Source: Ursus arctos (taxonomy: Eukaryota > Chordata > Mammalia > Carnivora > Ursidae). Taken from it: a DNA stretch of 64,000 nucleotides. The translations under genes were made by a program, and so were the position numbers. The first letter of the stretch is position 1. Each line of letters starts with the position of its first letter. The notes under the pieces were generated by a model. It was not told where the DNA came from. It saw only the letters and a program-made list of their open reading frames with translations, and did not search any database. This document shows, piece after piece, positions 52,600 to 63,817 of this stretch. The stretch spans positions 22,874,001-22,938,000 of the forward strand of contig NW_026623008.1 in assembly GCF_023065955.2 (NCBI RefSeq). Direction: 5' to 3'.

Positions 52600-53418
52600 A
52601 AGGACCTTTTCCAGTCAATAGAAAGGAAGAAGAAATTGAAGGCAATAGATAACAGGTTGTTTGTGTGTTTTCTACTGGTAAAATGAGTTTCTTTCTCATG
52701 GCTTTTATTTTTTCTGTAAAGCAGGTGATGGTATCATATACTTAGAGTAAGAGGAGGTCAGAGATTTGAGAAGATTGTAGAAAGTGTGAAAGTCATTGTA
52801 GATTGTGGGAGAATGAGTAGACTGGAGAAATGTAGACTTGTCTTGCAAAATTAAGGGCCCATTGAGGTCGGAGATCATATTTTTTTTTTCTAGCAACATC
52901 AGGCTATTCCGTGTAGGCATGGAGAAAACATAGCCAGGTATGGTGAGGACTGGGGATTTGACTTGCTCAGCACACTTTTCCACCTCTTAATGTGCCTTCT
53001 CTTACTGAAAAGTTTGGGATGCTAAAAATGATTTCCTAGACTCCTTTGCACCTAAGGTGAGAATTGAATTTGAAACTGAGTTAGATGTGGAGACAAAGAG
53101 GATGAGAGCCATCCAGTTTTGCTGGCAAGTATCATAGCAGAAGCAGTGGATTTTAGTCAACAACTTTATGGTTTAGTGACTTTCTGCAGTGATAGCCATA
53201 ACTTTCCTGGTCATGGCAAAGACTTATTTTGTGGGTTAAGACTCGTTTCTGTAAGTTCTGAGAGAGCCTTCTCCTACAGCCCTTCAAGTAATTTTGTAAG
53301 CCACATAATAACCTGGCAGTAACTCCCACTCTGCTTAACTTAGCTAGCATGGGTTCTGTTGTCTGCAACTATACTCCACTCATGCCAGAAAGGTGAGCTG
53401 TAAAGACATGGAGTTAAA

Positions 53419-53460
53419 ACAACAACAACAACAACAACAACAACAAAAACAAACAAACAA
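53419..53460. repeat. (AAC)n microsatellite, flanked by a short repeat
   Basis: About nine AAC units then AAAC units. AAAGACATGGAGTTAAA occurs on both sides (53403-53419 and 53461-53477), suggesting a local duplication or a decayed insertion. Confidence 0.85.
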
Positions 53461-53594
53461 AAAGACATGGAGTTAAAGGGAGGTCAGGGTATTAGTGAAA
53501 TGATGGGCTATGGAATCCAAGCTGGAGAGGGCTAATTGGTTAAGAAAGTAGAGTTCAATAGATTAGGGTTCTAATGAGGTCAAAGAACAGTATT

Positions 53595-53805
53595 GTCTGC
53601 TATAGGACTTCCATTTATCCTTAAAGTCCTATTCAGTTGTCACCTCTTAAACTTCCCTATGTCCTCCAAACCCTTGCTCTCTCTTATTTTCTGAGTACTT
53701 TGAACCTAGCCACTATTTTAGCACTGATCACACTGTATTGTAATTGGTTACCGTTATCCCTACCAGAGTAGGAAGTCTTTGAGAGATAGGGACTGTGTTG
53801 AAAGG
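53595..53805 (+). repeat. L2 fragment
   Basis: CAGTTGTCACCTCTTAAACTTCC, TAGCACTGATCACACTG and GTAGGAAGTCTTTGAGAGATAGGGAC, sense L2. Confidence 0.65.
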
Positions 53806-53814
53806 GGTGGTTTA

Positions 53815-53990
53815 GTGGCATGTGTGTGGCCCTTGGAATGGCCTAATATTTGTCTCTTTCTAGCTATGAGTTTTGGGTAAGTTACTTCATTTCCGTAAAC
53901 AGGGATATCTACTTCGTAGAGTTAAGGATTGAAAGGAGGTTTATGAAGTGCTTAGCACAGGACCTGACATAAACATCAGTAAATGTACTG
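53815..53990 (+). repeat. MIR
   Basis: AGCTATGAGTTTTGGGTAAG, TTACTTCATTTCCGTAAAC, GAAGTGCTTAGCACAGGACC, sense MIR. Confidence 0.65.
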
Positions 53991-54054
53991 AATTGATGAG
54001 TTAACTAACAATTTAAAATAGGATAAAATGAAGTACTTCAGTACTCAGTTATAA

Positions 54055-54170
54055 ATGTCAATGTGCCTTACACTGTGCTAGACACTGGAGATTTGGGGAG
54101 GAAGGGTATGATAATATGTAACACAAGGGCATGCTTAGAAGAATTTCACAATCTAGAAAGGGAAGAAAAA
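54055..54170 (-). repeat. L2 3' end fragment
   Basis: TACACTGTGCTAGACACTGG, ATTTCACAATCTAGAAAG, antisense L2. Confidence 0.55.
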
Positions 54171-54179
54171 ATGTTCGTA

Positions 54180-54420
54180 GGATTTGAATGTCATCTCCAT
54201 CATTCATAGTTTTGTAATCTTAAGCAAAATACTTAGCTTCTTTCATGTCTTAGTTTCTTCCTCTATAGAATGGCAATGATAATTGCTTATCTTGTATTGT
54301 GGTCAAAAAAAGAATTAAGTAAAGCTTTTAGGTTAATGCATGGCAAATAAATACTCAAATACTAGCTGTTGGCAAATAAACACTCAAATACTAACTGTTG
54401 TTATCAGAGGTCTTGGAGAG
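54180..54420 (+). repeat. MIR with duplicated 3' segment
   Basis: TTGTAATCTTAAGCAAAATAC, TAGTTTCTTCCTCTATAGAATGG, then a 29-base unit GGCAAATAAATACTCAAATA... twice in tandem (54342-54370, 54371-54399). Confidence 0.65.
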
Positions 54421-56550
54421 GACCTCCAGGATTATTGATTGTAACAACAATGTGGGACAGGAGAATTCTGGTCATGGGGTCTAGTGCCAACATGGTTAAC
54501 TGTAAGTAAGCAGCCTTTGTCAAATCACTTGACCTTGTTTTTAGTTAAATAAAAGTAATGGGCTAAATGAACTCCATAATTCCCTTTCAGCTTTCACATT
54601 TTATGAGACCATTTTTGTGTGTTGTGTTTTGTTTTTTTTCATTTTACTGTTCTTTCTCTGTCCTGCTTTTGGACGTTTTCTCAACTGACCCATGACTGAA
54701 GTTCAAAAAGGAAGAAACACTGTAGCAATTTGGTGGGAAGGAGGAATTTTGGCTACCGGTCTCCCACCTTCTGATCCGACCAATATATTGGGCAGAACTC
54801 ATTTCCTCTGCATTCTTTAGACCAGAATGCTGTGTCTCTCTTCTTTCTCTACCGGTGTTTGGCGCATAGTGAGGCTTTACTCATACTCATTCAAAAAAAA
54901 AACTTTGAGTACCTACTGTATACCAGACACTGGGAAGAGAAAACCAAATAAGAAATGGTCATTGGTTACAGTTTGGATGAACGAATCCAGGCCCACCTCA
55001 TCATTACCTCCTCCATGAATGATGCCCTTCTGATGATGACTCCTCATTGGATCTCTAATGTTGGGACTTAGTTTGTGTTAGAAATTCTTACAAGATTTAG
55101 ATGTGCACTGCAAATTCTTTTTGAGGTAGTGTAGAATAGTGGTTGAGAGTGCAGGCTCTGGAGTCATTATTCTGTCTGTGCTCATAATCCCAATATTTTT
55201 ACTTTTCAACATATTCTCCTCTCAATTCTTATACACAGGTTAAAAATAAATTAGAATTCGTTTAACTCTCAGGGTTCTACCCAGTTAGTATTATTCTGTA
55301 GCAACCACAACAAATCTAAATCCAAACAAACTTAAATACAACAACAAAAATCTTGGCCAGATCAGTAAGGTGACACATGAAATGAAGTTCCAAAGGTGCT
55401 TTAAGTACCTTACCAATTTAATATTGTTCTATGGACTTCTCACTGCTTGAGAGAAGGGAGAGCAGGGTATGTTTGGTTTTTTTTTTTTTTTCTTTTTCAG
55501 TTGCATGCACATTAAAAAAAAAAAGCAGCTTTGAAACAATCACAATATTGTGGAGGTACAGTACAAATAACATTTTTTTATGAATCATTTGAGAGTTAAG
55601 TTGCTGACTGGATGCCCATCATCTCTGAATACTTTAGTTTTCTTATGAACAGGACATTCTCTTATATAACCACAATATAACTACTATAATCAGAAAGTTA
55701 ACATTGCATTACTACCTCTAGTCTCCGGGCCCCGCTTCTCCATTCTTGGGCACTGATTCATCTTTCTGGACAGCCCAATATGTGGATGCCATCATTACCC
55801 TGCTCTTTTCCACACTGGGTTGCTCTTCTTTGCAGATTTCCTCCTCACCCAGCATAGGTTCTGACCTCACTCTGGGCCACCGTTCCTCTGCTACACCTCC
55901 CATTCCTACAGTATACTTTTCTTGCTTTGTCCCTTGCTTTGGGAAGTAGGTGGCTAGTAACTGGGTCCGTGTTGCCCTCTTACATATTCTATTATAGTTT
56001 AAGACATTCAAGGAAAATGAAGCACTTAAGGAAGATATTCTGCTTCTAGAATTATTGCAAAGCAACTCCAAATGATGTACCTTAATCTTTGTCAGTTTAC
56101 TTGCTCTTTGAAGTCTACAGATGTGGTCCTATTTGACTAGACTATGTCTCAATGTTTTATAAACTTTTTTAAAACAGAAGGACTCTTTTTTCCAAATGAA
56201 CATAGAAGCTTAATAGGTAAATTGGATCAAAGCAGAATACACTGTTATTGAAAGTAGGCCCTTCTCCTATAACCTCCACTCCTTCTTGCTATCATGGTCC
56301 CCCCCGAGGCTGGGAAGGCAGATGGGAATCAGCAATAATCAATCACTGCTTATTACTAAAGAGACGCTGCTAGCTTCACAACTGCTCTGGGCTGGACCTA
56401 TCCGGACTCTGGTTTCTTTGGGGCTGTGCTCCTTCTACCTTTGGTATGGAGGCTTTCCTCTGATTGGTTGGCCTCAAGCCCTACTTCTTTGGCCTTCTTG
56501 AACCCCGTGGTGCCTAGATATTTCAGAATTGAATGTTTAAAAATAAACTT

Positions 56551-56763
56551 GGGGTGCCCCTGGGTGGCTCAGTCAGTTAAGCATGTGATTCTTGGTTTCT
56601 GCTCAGGTCATGATCTCATGGGTCATGAGGTCAAGCACTGCTTCCAGGCTCTGAGCTCAGAAGGGAGTCTGCTTGAAGATTCTCTCCCTCTGCCCCTTCC
56701 CCCATGCATGCACATGCTCTCTCTCTCTTAAATAAATAAAAATAAATAAATCTTTAAAAAAAA
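56551..56763 (+). mobile_element. Can-SINE
   Basis: GGGGTGCCCCTGGGTGGCTC head, AAATAAATAAAAATAAATAA tail. AAATAAACTTGG / AAAACACCTTGG flank it. Confidence 0.9.
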
Positions 56764-56818
56764 CACCTTGGATTAACTGAGGAGCTTCTGAATAACCACC
56801 ATAGAACTCTAGGTTTCT

Positions 56819-57011
56819 TTTTTTTTTTTCCCTCTAAGATTTTATTTGAGAGAGAGAGTGAGAGAGAGAGCAAGAGCATGAGCACACACAGAGGGAGAGC
56901 GAGAAGCAGACTCTCCACTGAGCAGGGAGCCTGATGTAGGGCTTCATGCCAGGACCCTGGGATCATGACCGAAGGCAGATGCTTAACCAAGTGAGCCACC
57001 CAGATGCCTCC
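56819..57011 (-). mobile_element. Can-SINE
   Basis: AGAACTCTAGGTTTCT (56803-56818) and AGAACTCTGGATTTCT (57012-57027) flank it. End CCACCCAGATGCCTC. Confidence 0.93.
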
Positions 57012-57807
57012 AGAACTCTGGATTTCTATAGAACACAATTTGAAGGAAAATTTTAAGTTCCATTTTTTAAAACGGCAACCCTCTACTTTCCTGAAATTGT
57101 AAACCTATTACTGTTATATTTCAGGATTTCCCTCAACAATGGATACCGCTTTCCTTCCTGAAGAACTGCATAGGGTTTCTCAGGCTACTGTTCTATGGAA
57201 GGAGCCAATAGGAGAGCATTAAGTTACATGGTCATACACTTATACAGCAGAAATCTGTAAGAATCAACTTAAGATTGTTTCTGCCTTTATTGCTCTTTCC
57301 ATGACCTTTGTGTAGAAGGAACAGGTGATAGACTAAAATGTTTGAGCTCAATTTGGGTGTCTTAGCTGCTGATGCCTGTATAGATTCTATGTTCCAAGAG
57401 CTGGAGGAAAGAAGGTCTTTTGATAGAGCCTCTGGCCTCAGGTCAATAACCTTTGTTCTAGGATATGGGGTCAGAACTGCTAGTCGAGGGAGGGAAAGAT
57501 TGGAGATGAGCCTGCATAGCCGGGAAGTGGGAGAGGAAGGATGTAATCAGGGTGTGATACTTGGATTTAACCTGTTTATCAGCCATTTTTCAAGAACTGA
57601 CAAATCTGCCTCCATTCTATGTGTTATTAGTAAAGAAGTAAAAACCACCTGTGGCTGATCTAAGCGGAAAAGGGCAGGTTTATTATAAGGATACGAAGTT
57701 GTCTTGCAGAACTGAAGGACAAGGATCACCTGGGTCTTCCTGAATTCAGGGGGGTGATACTAGAACCAGGATTTGGAAGACTGATAAGATTTCCTCTCAT
57801 TTCTTTC

Positions 57808-58014
57808 TTTCTTTTTTTTTTTTAAGATTTTATTTATTTATTTGATGAGAGAGTGAGAGCACGTGCGTGCACAAGCAGGGGGAAGGGCAGAGGGAGAGGG
57901 AGAAGCAGGCTTCTGGCTGAGCAGGGAGCCCGATGTGGGGCTTAATCCCAGGACCCTGAGATCATGATCGGAGCCAAAGGTAGATGCTTAACCGACTGAG
58001 CCATCCAGGCGCCG
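57808..58014 (-). mobile_element. Can-SINE
   Basis: T-run, AAGATTTTATTTATTTATTTG, end CCATCCAGGCGCC. CCTCTCATTTCT / TCTCTCATTTCT flank it. Confidence 0.92.
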
Positions 58015-58382
58015 CCTCTCTCATTTCTGTTTTAAGTGAGGCAGTTCAGTTAATGGATGGTCCTGTAGATCAGGAAGACTTTTTTCCCAAGACTAGGACC
58101 CGAAGTCGTCATATGAAAGTGAGGGGGGTTGAGGAGAGAAGAAAGTATTTGGTTATGAAAATCTAAGGAAACTAGAGTTTCAAGTCTTATGGTAAGCAAG
58201 TATAATTGAGAGGAAAAAGAGAACTGAGGACAGTACCATTAGATTTATCTTTATGTAGCAGTGATTTATGCAGCAAAGTGCATGGTTAAGAGCTACTAGA
58301 CTGCTAGTTCCCTCTCTGTTTAAAACAGGAGACTGAACAAGAGTATCTGTAAGGTCCTTTCCAACTCCAAAGCTGTAAGACT

Positions 58383-58460
58383 TGCTACTCAGGCAGCATC
58401 AGCATCATCTGGGAGCTTCTGGAAATGTACAATCTCAGGCACCACCTCATTTTAACATGA
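58383..58460 (+). repeat. MER5A-like fragment
   Basis: GGCAGCATCAGCATCATCTGG, GAGCTTCTGGAAATGTAC, CAATCTCAGGCACCACC. Confidence 0.6.
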
Positions 58461-58533
58461 TTCATAAACAGTTAAGTAAATTTGGTGCATCCAAGAATGG
58501 ATTATTTTGTAGGCATTAAAAAAAAAGAGGTGT

Positions 58534-58724
58534 AGGGGCGCCTGGGTGGTTAAGCGTCCAACTCTTGGTTTCGATTCAGGTTGTAATTTCAGGGTCGTGA
58601 GATCAAACCCCACATTGGGCTCCATGCTTGTCGCAAAATCTGCTTAAGACTCTCTCCTCTCTCTGTCCCTCCCCCTTGTGTGTGCGTGTGCCCTCTCCTC
58701 TAAAATTAAACAAATCTTAAAAAA
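58534..58724 (+). mobile_element. Can-SINE with deleted A-box region
   Basis: GGGGCGCCTGGGTGG runs straight to TTAAGCGTCC, so CTCAGTCGG of the A box is missing; A-rich tail. Confidence 0.9.
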
Positions 58725-58959
58725 GGTATATGTGCATGTGTATGAATTATTAAAATATACAAGAAAATGGCTGTTAATTAGTGATTAATAATTTCATCAT
58801 TCCATTAAAAAACCTCTTCTGTATATGAAAAGGTTTTAAAGTATATAAATAAAATTGAATTATGGATGATTTTTGTCATGAATGTATTGTCTGAACTCTT
58901 AAAATGAGCATGTGTGTTTTTAATTTTATAAAGAAGTGACTTCAGATTAACCCTCGCAT

Positions 58960-59190
58960 AGTGTTTAAAAGCAGGGACTCTGGTGTCAGCCAGAGTTTGA
59001 CTCCACTATTTCCTAGCTTTTTGACATAGGCCTAGTAATTTGACCTCTGGAAGCCTTGGTTTTCTCACTTATATAAGAACATAACCTACATTTTGAGAAT
59101 TTGAGATATTGAGATAAATGAGATATTGGCCGTCTGGTGCTTAACACAGTACCGGGACGTAGTAAATTCTTGATAAATGTTAGCTCTTAT
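58960..59190 (+). repeat. MIR
   Basis: GTGTTTAAAAGCAGGGACTC, GGTGTCAGCCAGAGTTTGACTC, TCTGGAAGCCTTGGTTTTC, TAAATTCTTGATAAATG, sense MIR. Confidence 0.7.
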
Positions 59191-59514
59191 TACTATTATT
59201 TTTCCCTTTTTAAAGATTCATTTTCATACACACATCTCAAAAGCCTTCCTTTGACAGAATAGTAACAGTAGCAATTACAAAAGGAAAAGCAAAACAGACT
59301 AATAGTGTTAGGTAAGTATCAAATTGGAAAAAAAGTAAGTTCAAAGTTTCTGCAACTCCTCAGGATCACAGCGGGCAAAAGAGATGTGGATCGAAGTGCG
59401 CGGTGTTAAACCTAATGCTACTATTCTGTGGAGACTAGCTGTGGGTAATGTGCACATTTCTTCTTTAATGCAGATGTCTTTCACATTGTTGTCCGTCTTA
59501 TTTCTTTGTGATAG

Positions 59515-59569
59515 GACACTTGAATTAGCTTCAGCAGAAGAGAAATGGAGGAGCCATAGAACGTTAAGG
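59515..59569 (+). other. ZCCHC17: ZCCHC17 exon 2, 5' UTR part
   Basis: A pyrimidine-rich CTTATTTCTTTGTGATAG precedes 59515 and a second AG candidate TTCAG precedes 59535. Either could be the acceptor. Confidence 0.5.
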
Positions 59570-59635
59570 ATGAATTCAGGAAGACCCGAGACCATGGAGA
59601 ACTTGCCTGCTCTCTACACTATTTTCCAAGGAGAG
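59570..59635 (+). CDS. ZCCHC17: ZCCHC17 first coding exon (22 codons; rest beyond the right edge)
   Basis: ATG at 59570 encodes MNSGRPETMENLPALYTIFQ plus GE and then meets donor GAG|GTATAC (GT at 59636-59637). I recognise this as the N-terminus of ZCCHC17 (pNO40, PS1D), whose next residues (VAMVTDYGAF) belong to a later exon. The full protein is about 241 residues: an S1 RNA-binding domain, a CCHC zinc knuckle and a lysine/serine-rich C-terminus. It is nucleolar and 60S-associated. The exon stops as the S1 domain begins. A second in-frame ATG (Met9, ACCATGG) has a stronger start context than the first. SNRNP40 upstream on the opposite strand supports the assignment. Confidence 0.9.
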
Positions 59636-59880
59636 GTATACTCTCTTGGCCTTAAAAACTTACCATTTGTGTTAAGCGTGGCTGAGGGGTGAAAAGCAGC
59701 TGGGTTGGGAGCTCCCGTCCGCCTGAGAATGTGTGGAGCGTCACAGTTCAAACAGGAAGGACTAGTGGAGCTGCTATTTGTACCTCCTCTAAGCTCCAGA
59801 CTCCTAACTGCATACTTGACATCTTCATTTGGGTACCTCACAGCACGTCTGATTTATGTTTTAAACTGAATTTATTCTTC

Positions 59881-59920
59881 GCTTGCTTGCTTGCTTCTTT
59901 TTTCTTTCTTTCTTTCTTTC
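59881..59920. repeat. (CTTG)n/(CTTT)n microsatellite
   Basis: CTTG units followed by CTTT units next to the T-end of the adjacent SINE. Confidence 0.88.
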
Positions 59921-60042
59921 TTTTTTTTTTTTGAAGAAATTTATTTATTTTTTAAGTAATCTCTACACCTAACGTGGGGCTCAAACTCATGACCTGGACA
60001 TCAAGAGTCAGATGCTTCACCGCCTGAGCCACCTAGCGCCCC
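59921..60042 (-). mobile_element. Short Can-SINE variant
   Basis: TTAAGTAATCTCTACACC, CAAACTCATGACCTGG, end CCACCTAGCGCCCC. Confidence 0.85.
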
Positions 60043-60079
60043 TGAATTTTTTATTTTTTAACCAAATCTGTTCTTTTAG

Positions 60080-60865
60080 TCTTTCGCATCTCAGCAAATG
60101 GAACTACTATCCTTCCACGTACCCATGCTAAATGTCTGGGTATCATCCTTCATTTCTCCTCTTGATTTGATCTTGATTTTCCCTTTCCCTCCAGTCCATA
60201 AGCAAGTCATACTATTGCTACCTCCCAAATATATCTCTTGAATGTATACTTCTTTATCCCTGTGTCACCCCATTAATTCAAGCTCTCCATTTCTTGCTTG
60301 GCCACTGGGGTCTCTATATCTATTATAGTCCCTCTTCAATCTGTTCTTCCTGTTGCAGCCAGAATAACATCTAAAAAGCAGACTGAACATATTGCTTTCT
60401 CACAGTTCTTCTAGGCTTCTCGTTATACTTGAATTCCTTCAGTCTCATTTTCATGAGCTCTATATGACTTGGCCTCTGCCTACCCAGACTGTGGCTTTGT
60501 TCTGTACTACTCACACACCAGCCACACTGGCTTCCTTACCACTCTGAGCATCCTAAGCTTGCTTCCTTCTCAGGACTTTTGCACATGCTGTGTCTAACTA
60601 TCCCACTCTCCCACTAACTTCTCTTCATGTTTTAGGACTTAACCCTAATGTCTCCTCAAGGATCTTTTCCCCACCACAAATAAATAGACTCGCCCTGTAT
60701 TTGTGTGCTTGTGTAATGTCTGTCTTTCTCACAAGACACTAAGCTTCATGAGGGCAGAGCCTTGTGTGTTTTGTTTGTGGTTGTAGATCTCAGTCCCAGG
60801 TAGGTGCGTAGAAAATAATAGGTGCTCATTACATCGTCAGTGACTGAATGATCAGCCTTTGAAGA
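60080..60865 (+). repeat. L2 LINE 3' end, about 0.8 kb
   Basis: CCAGAATAACATCTAAAAAGC, CTCCAGT-type blocks, CTTGGCCTCTGCCTACCCAG, CAGCCACACTGGCTTCCTTAC, GGACTTTTGCACATGCTGTG, CTTCATGAGGGCAGAGCC and GACTGAATGATC are the complete sense L2 order. Confidence 0.85.
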
Positions 60866-60884
60866 AGAAGGCATTGTATTTGGA

Positions 60885-61085
60885 GAACAGACAAAACTTG
60901 GGATTCCTGTCCTAGTGCTTTTACTTACTGTGTGATTCTTGAGACTGCCTCTTACTCTCTTTGAGTCTTGGTTTTCTCATTCGTTAAATGGAGACAATAA
61001 TTTCTTCCATAGGATTGCCATGATGGTTAAATAAGCTATCATCTATAAAAACAATGCCCGAGATAGAGGAGGAATTCATTAACAT
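60885..61085 (+). repeat. MIR
   Basis: ACTTACTGTGTGATTCTTGAG, GTCTTGGTTTTCTCATTCG, TTAAATGGAGACAATAATTTC, ATTGCCATGATGGTTAAATAAG, sense MIR. Confidence 0.75.
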
Positions 61086-61169
61086 TATCTTCTTCCTCTC
61101 AAAGTGAAAGTAAAGCCAAAAAATTGTTTTCAGTGTCTTATGAGTGCCTGTAGTATTTTAACAGTATCA

Positions 61170-61211
61170 TTCTTACTTGCTTTATGGTTGTTCATACTTG
61201 CTTTATGGTTG
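61170..61211. repeat. About 20-bp imperfect tandem duplication
   Basis: ACTTGCTTTATGGTTG occurs twice, separated by TTCAT, preceded by TTCTT in the first copy. Confidence 0.9.
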
Positions 61212-61889
61212 ACAAAAGCTTCATCTTCTAATAATGGGAGGCCTTTGACGGCAAACTTTGTGTTTGTCAGTTGGTTATAGATAATTGTGGCTCTTGACTT
61301 CTGTTAAGTCAGTCCCAACTTTTAATATAAAGTCAAGATACAAAGGATAATAACGTTCGAGCAAATAGTAAACAATTCTGCTCTTCAGAACCTTTGTCCT
61401 TTTTCTTTAAGACCTGTGGTGTTCCCAAAGATCAGTGAGGTACCGGGGCTCAGAAAAGGAAGTAAGTAGCTCTAGGATGAAATTGATTTTTCTGATGATA
61501 AAGTTCGTTTGTCAGGTATTGCACAAAAGGCAGAGAAGAGTGCTGTGCCCTCCACAAACTGACTCGGCCACTTCGAAAGTGGCTCCTGCCCAACAGCTGC
61601 TTAAATGAGGTGGGACTTGAATTAGTGTAGGTTTTATATGTTACTGCTAAGGATGGATGGGCTAGGGTAATGTTTGGGGAGAACTTAGTAGTTCTAGCTT
61701 AGTATTTCAGGAGCACATTTGGAAAAATGATGGTTTAGAAATGACTGGAGTTAGGGAGAGAGAAGTTGCTTGATAAATCATAAAGAAGAAACCATTTTTC
61801 AGAATACTCATCCACAAACATTTAATGAGTACCTAATATTTCAAAGAAGACTCGGTTACGTTAAAATTCAAAAAAAATTGTAAGTCTAA

Positions 61890-62270
61890 CGTATGTCAGC
61901 ACTTTTACACATTCTGTGTCATTGACTCTCCAAAAAATTGTTACCCTCTTTTATGGATAAGGAAACTCCTCTCAGAATTTAAGTAGTTGCCCAATGGTTA
62001 ATAAATAGCAAAACTGGGATTTTATTTTATTTATTTTTTAAAAAGATGTATTTATTTATTTTGGAGAGAAAGTACTAGTGTGGGAGGAGGGGCAGAAGGA
62101 GAGGGAAAAGGGAAGCAGACTCCCTGCTGAGTGCAGAGCCCTACGCTGGCTGATCTCACAACCCTGAGATCATGATCTGAGCTGAAACCAAGAGTCGGAT
62201 GCCCAACCTACCGAGCCACCCAGGTGCCCCCAAACTGGGATTTTAAATCAAGTCATCTCTCCAAGTCTCC
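61890..62270 (-). repeat. MIR split by a SINE
   Basis: CAGCACTTTTACACATTCTG, TTATGGATAAGGAAACTCC, GTAGTTGCCCAATGG, then AAACTGGGATTTT on both sides of the SINE, antisense MIR. Confidence 0.65.
62026..62231 (-). mobile_element. Can-SINE inside MIR
   Basis: AAACTGGGATTTTA at 62011-62024 and 62232-62245. End CCACCCAGGTGCCCC. Confidence 0.94.
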
Positions 62271-62419
62271 TTTCTGCTGAACTGCCCCTGGGGTTGTCCA
62301 GCTGCACATAAATGCATGGTGGAACCACAAGAACCTTAAGAGAACTCTTTTAACTGAATTAATTGATAGAAGGAGGGTAGATGGTAAATCTTGTTGTTCT
62401 AGTTGTTCTAGTCATTTGG

Positions 62420-62665
62420 TTCCCAGTAACAGCATTTATCACAGTCTGTCTTATATGATTGTTACTTGTGTATGTGTTTGTCTCCTATACTAGAGTATGA
62501 GTTACTGGAGAGGAAGGGGCATGGTTATCTCATATATCTTGGTAACTACTTCAAATTTATTTAAAAATAGGCTGGACATTTTTGTAAAGTGTTTTTATTT
62601 CGCAGTACCTAACATGGTATCTTGCATATAAGTGCTCAGCAAATGTTTGAATAAAATTGAACCCA
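62420..62665 (+). repeat. L2 3' end
   Basis: CAGCATTTATCACAGTCTGTC, GTGTTTGTCTCCTATACTAG, GTATCTTGCATATAAGTGCTC and AGCAAATGTTTGAATAAAATTG, sense L2. Confidence 0.75.
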
Positions 62666-62929
62666 AGCCCCTTAGGACCAGTCTGCCTTGAAGAAACTGG
62701 TGGTGTAGCCCATAACCTAGCAGTTCTCTTAGCAGGCTCAGCAGGGCTGGAGAGTTCAGCGACTGAATAAGTGAGAAGCCAATATTCATCCTTCTCTCAT
62801 CGTCTGAGAGGTTGTCTTGGTGCTGGAGTCAGTGAAGCATGGTAGCAGGTGTAAGTGTAGCCGTGGGAGTTGGGATTTGGCTCAGCCCAGCCATAGCCAA
62901 AGAAATGCTGAAGGGAGATTGGTGTTGGT

Positions 62930-63065
62930 GAGGTGGAAATGGCATTGAACTAGAAGTAGAAAGACTTCTGTTCTTGCTACTTTCTACCTTTGTGACTTTG
63001 GACAAGTAACTTCGGTCTCTGAGCCTCAAGTTGCTCATTCACATTATGGGATAACTAGTTTCAAG
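62930..63065 (+). repeat. MIR fragment
   Basis: CTTTGTGACTTTGGACAAGTAAC, CTGAGCCTCAAGTTGCTCATTC, sense MIR. Confidence 0.65.
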
Positions 63066-63605
63066 GCCAGTGCAACCTCTACTCCGAAGATGGTAAATTC
63101 ATTTTACCTAAACCCCGAGTTCAGTTGAGATAATTACTGAATTTTTCCCCCTGAGTTACTTGACTAATTATTCTTGGGACACCAGGCAGACTGTGTGATC
63201 ATCTACAGCAGGTGCCATTCTGTTCATTTCAACTCTGACTGCACCCTGGGAGACACGGTGATGGAAACACCTGGTACTGGAAATAGGCAAGGATGCCTTT
63301 TCCTGACTGAACAGTTGAGCGCATCCATTCTGGAGCACATTAACTTTTCCTTTTGGGAGAGGCCAAATTAAGGTCTGTTAATGATATTTCCTCAAAAGAT
63401 CATAATGTGACACTGGAATTTCAGGATTGAAAAGTGAGATGGTCTTAATTTACAGCAGCAAGGTGAGTTGGGCTCCAAATTCCAGATGCTTCTTTTAAGT
63501 TTGTTAGATAACTCTGCCCTTAATAATGTTATGCAGTATGAAACACCTTAGCCCTTTTTATAGAACTGTGGAGCAAAAATCAGTTACTAAATTAAAGCAA
63601 AAGCT

Positions 63606-63817
63606 GAGGTGCCTGGGTGGCTCAGTTAGTTGGGCTTCTGACTCTTGATTTTGGCTCAGGTCATGGTCTCAGGGTCGTGGGATCCAGCCCTGACTGGGCT
63701 CCGTGCTGGGGATGGAGCCCGCTTCGGATTCTCTCTCCCTCCGCCCCTCCCCACTCCTTGCACGGATGCGTGCACAAGTACGTTCTCTCTCTTTCTCTCT
63801 CTTAAAAAAAAAAAAAA
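63606..63817 (+). mobile_element. Can-SINE
   Basis: GAGGTGCCTGGGTGGCTCAG head, A14 tail. AAAGCAAAAGC at 63594-63604 and 63823-63833. Confidence 0.93.

Larger units (their letters stand above)
50520..59514 (+). other. ZCCHC17: ZCCHC17 intron 1 (inferred)
   Basis: Bounded by the inferred exon 1 donor and an acceptor just before the coding exon (GTGATAG|GAC at 59514, or alternatively TTCAG at 59534). It contains L2, MIR and five Can-SINEs. 52.6-53.6 kb and 55.2-56.5 kb show nothing I can name. Confidence 0.6.
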
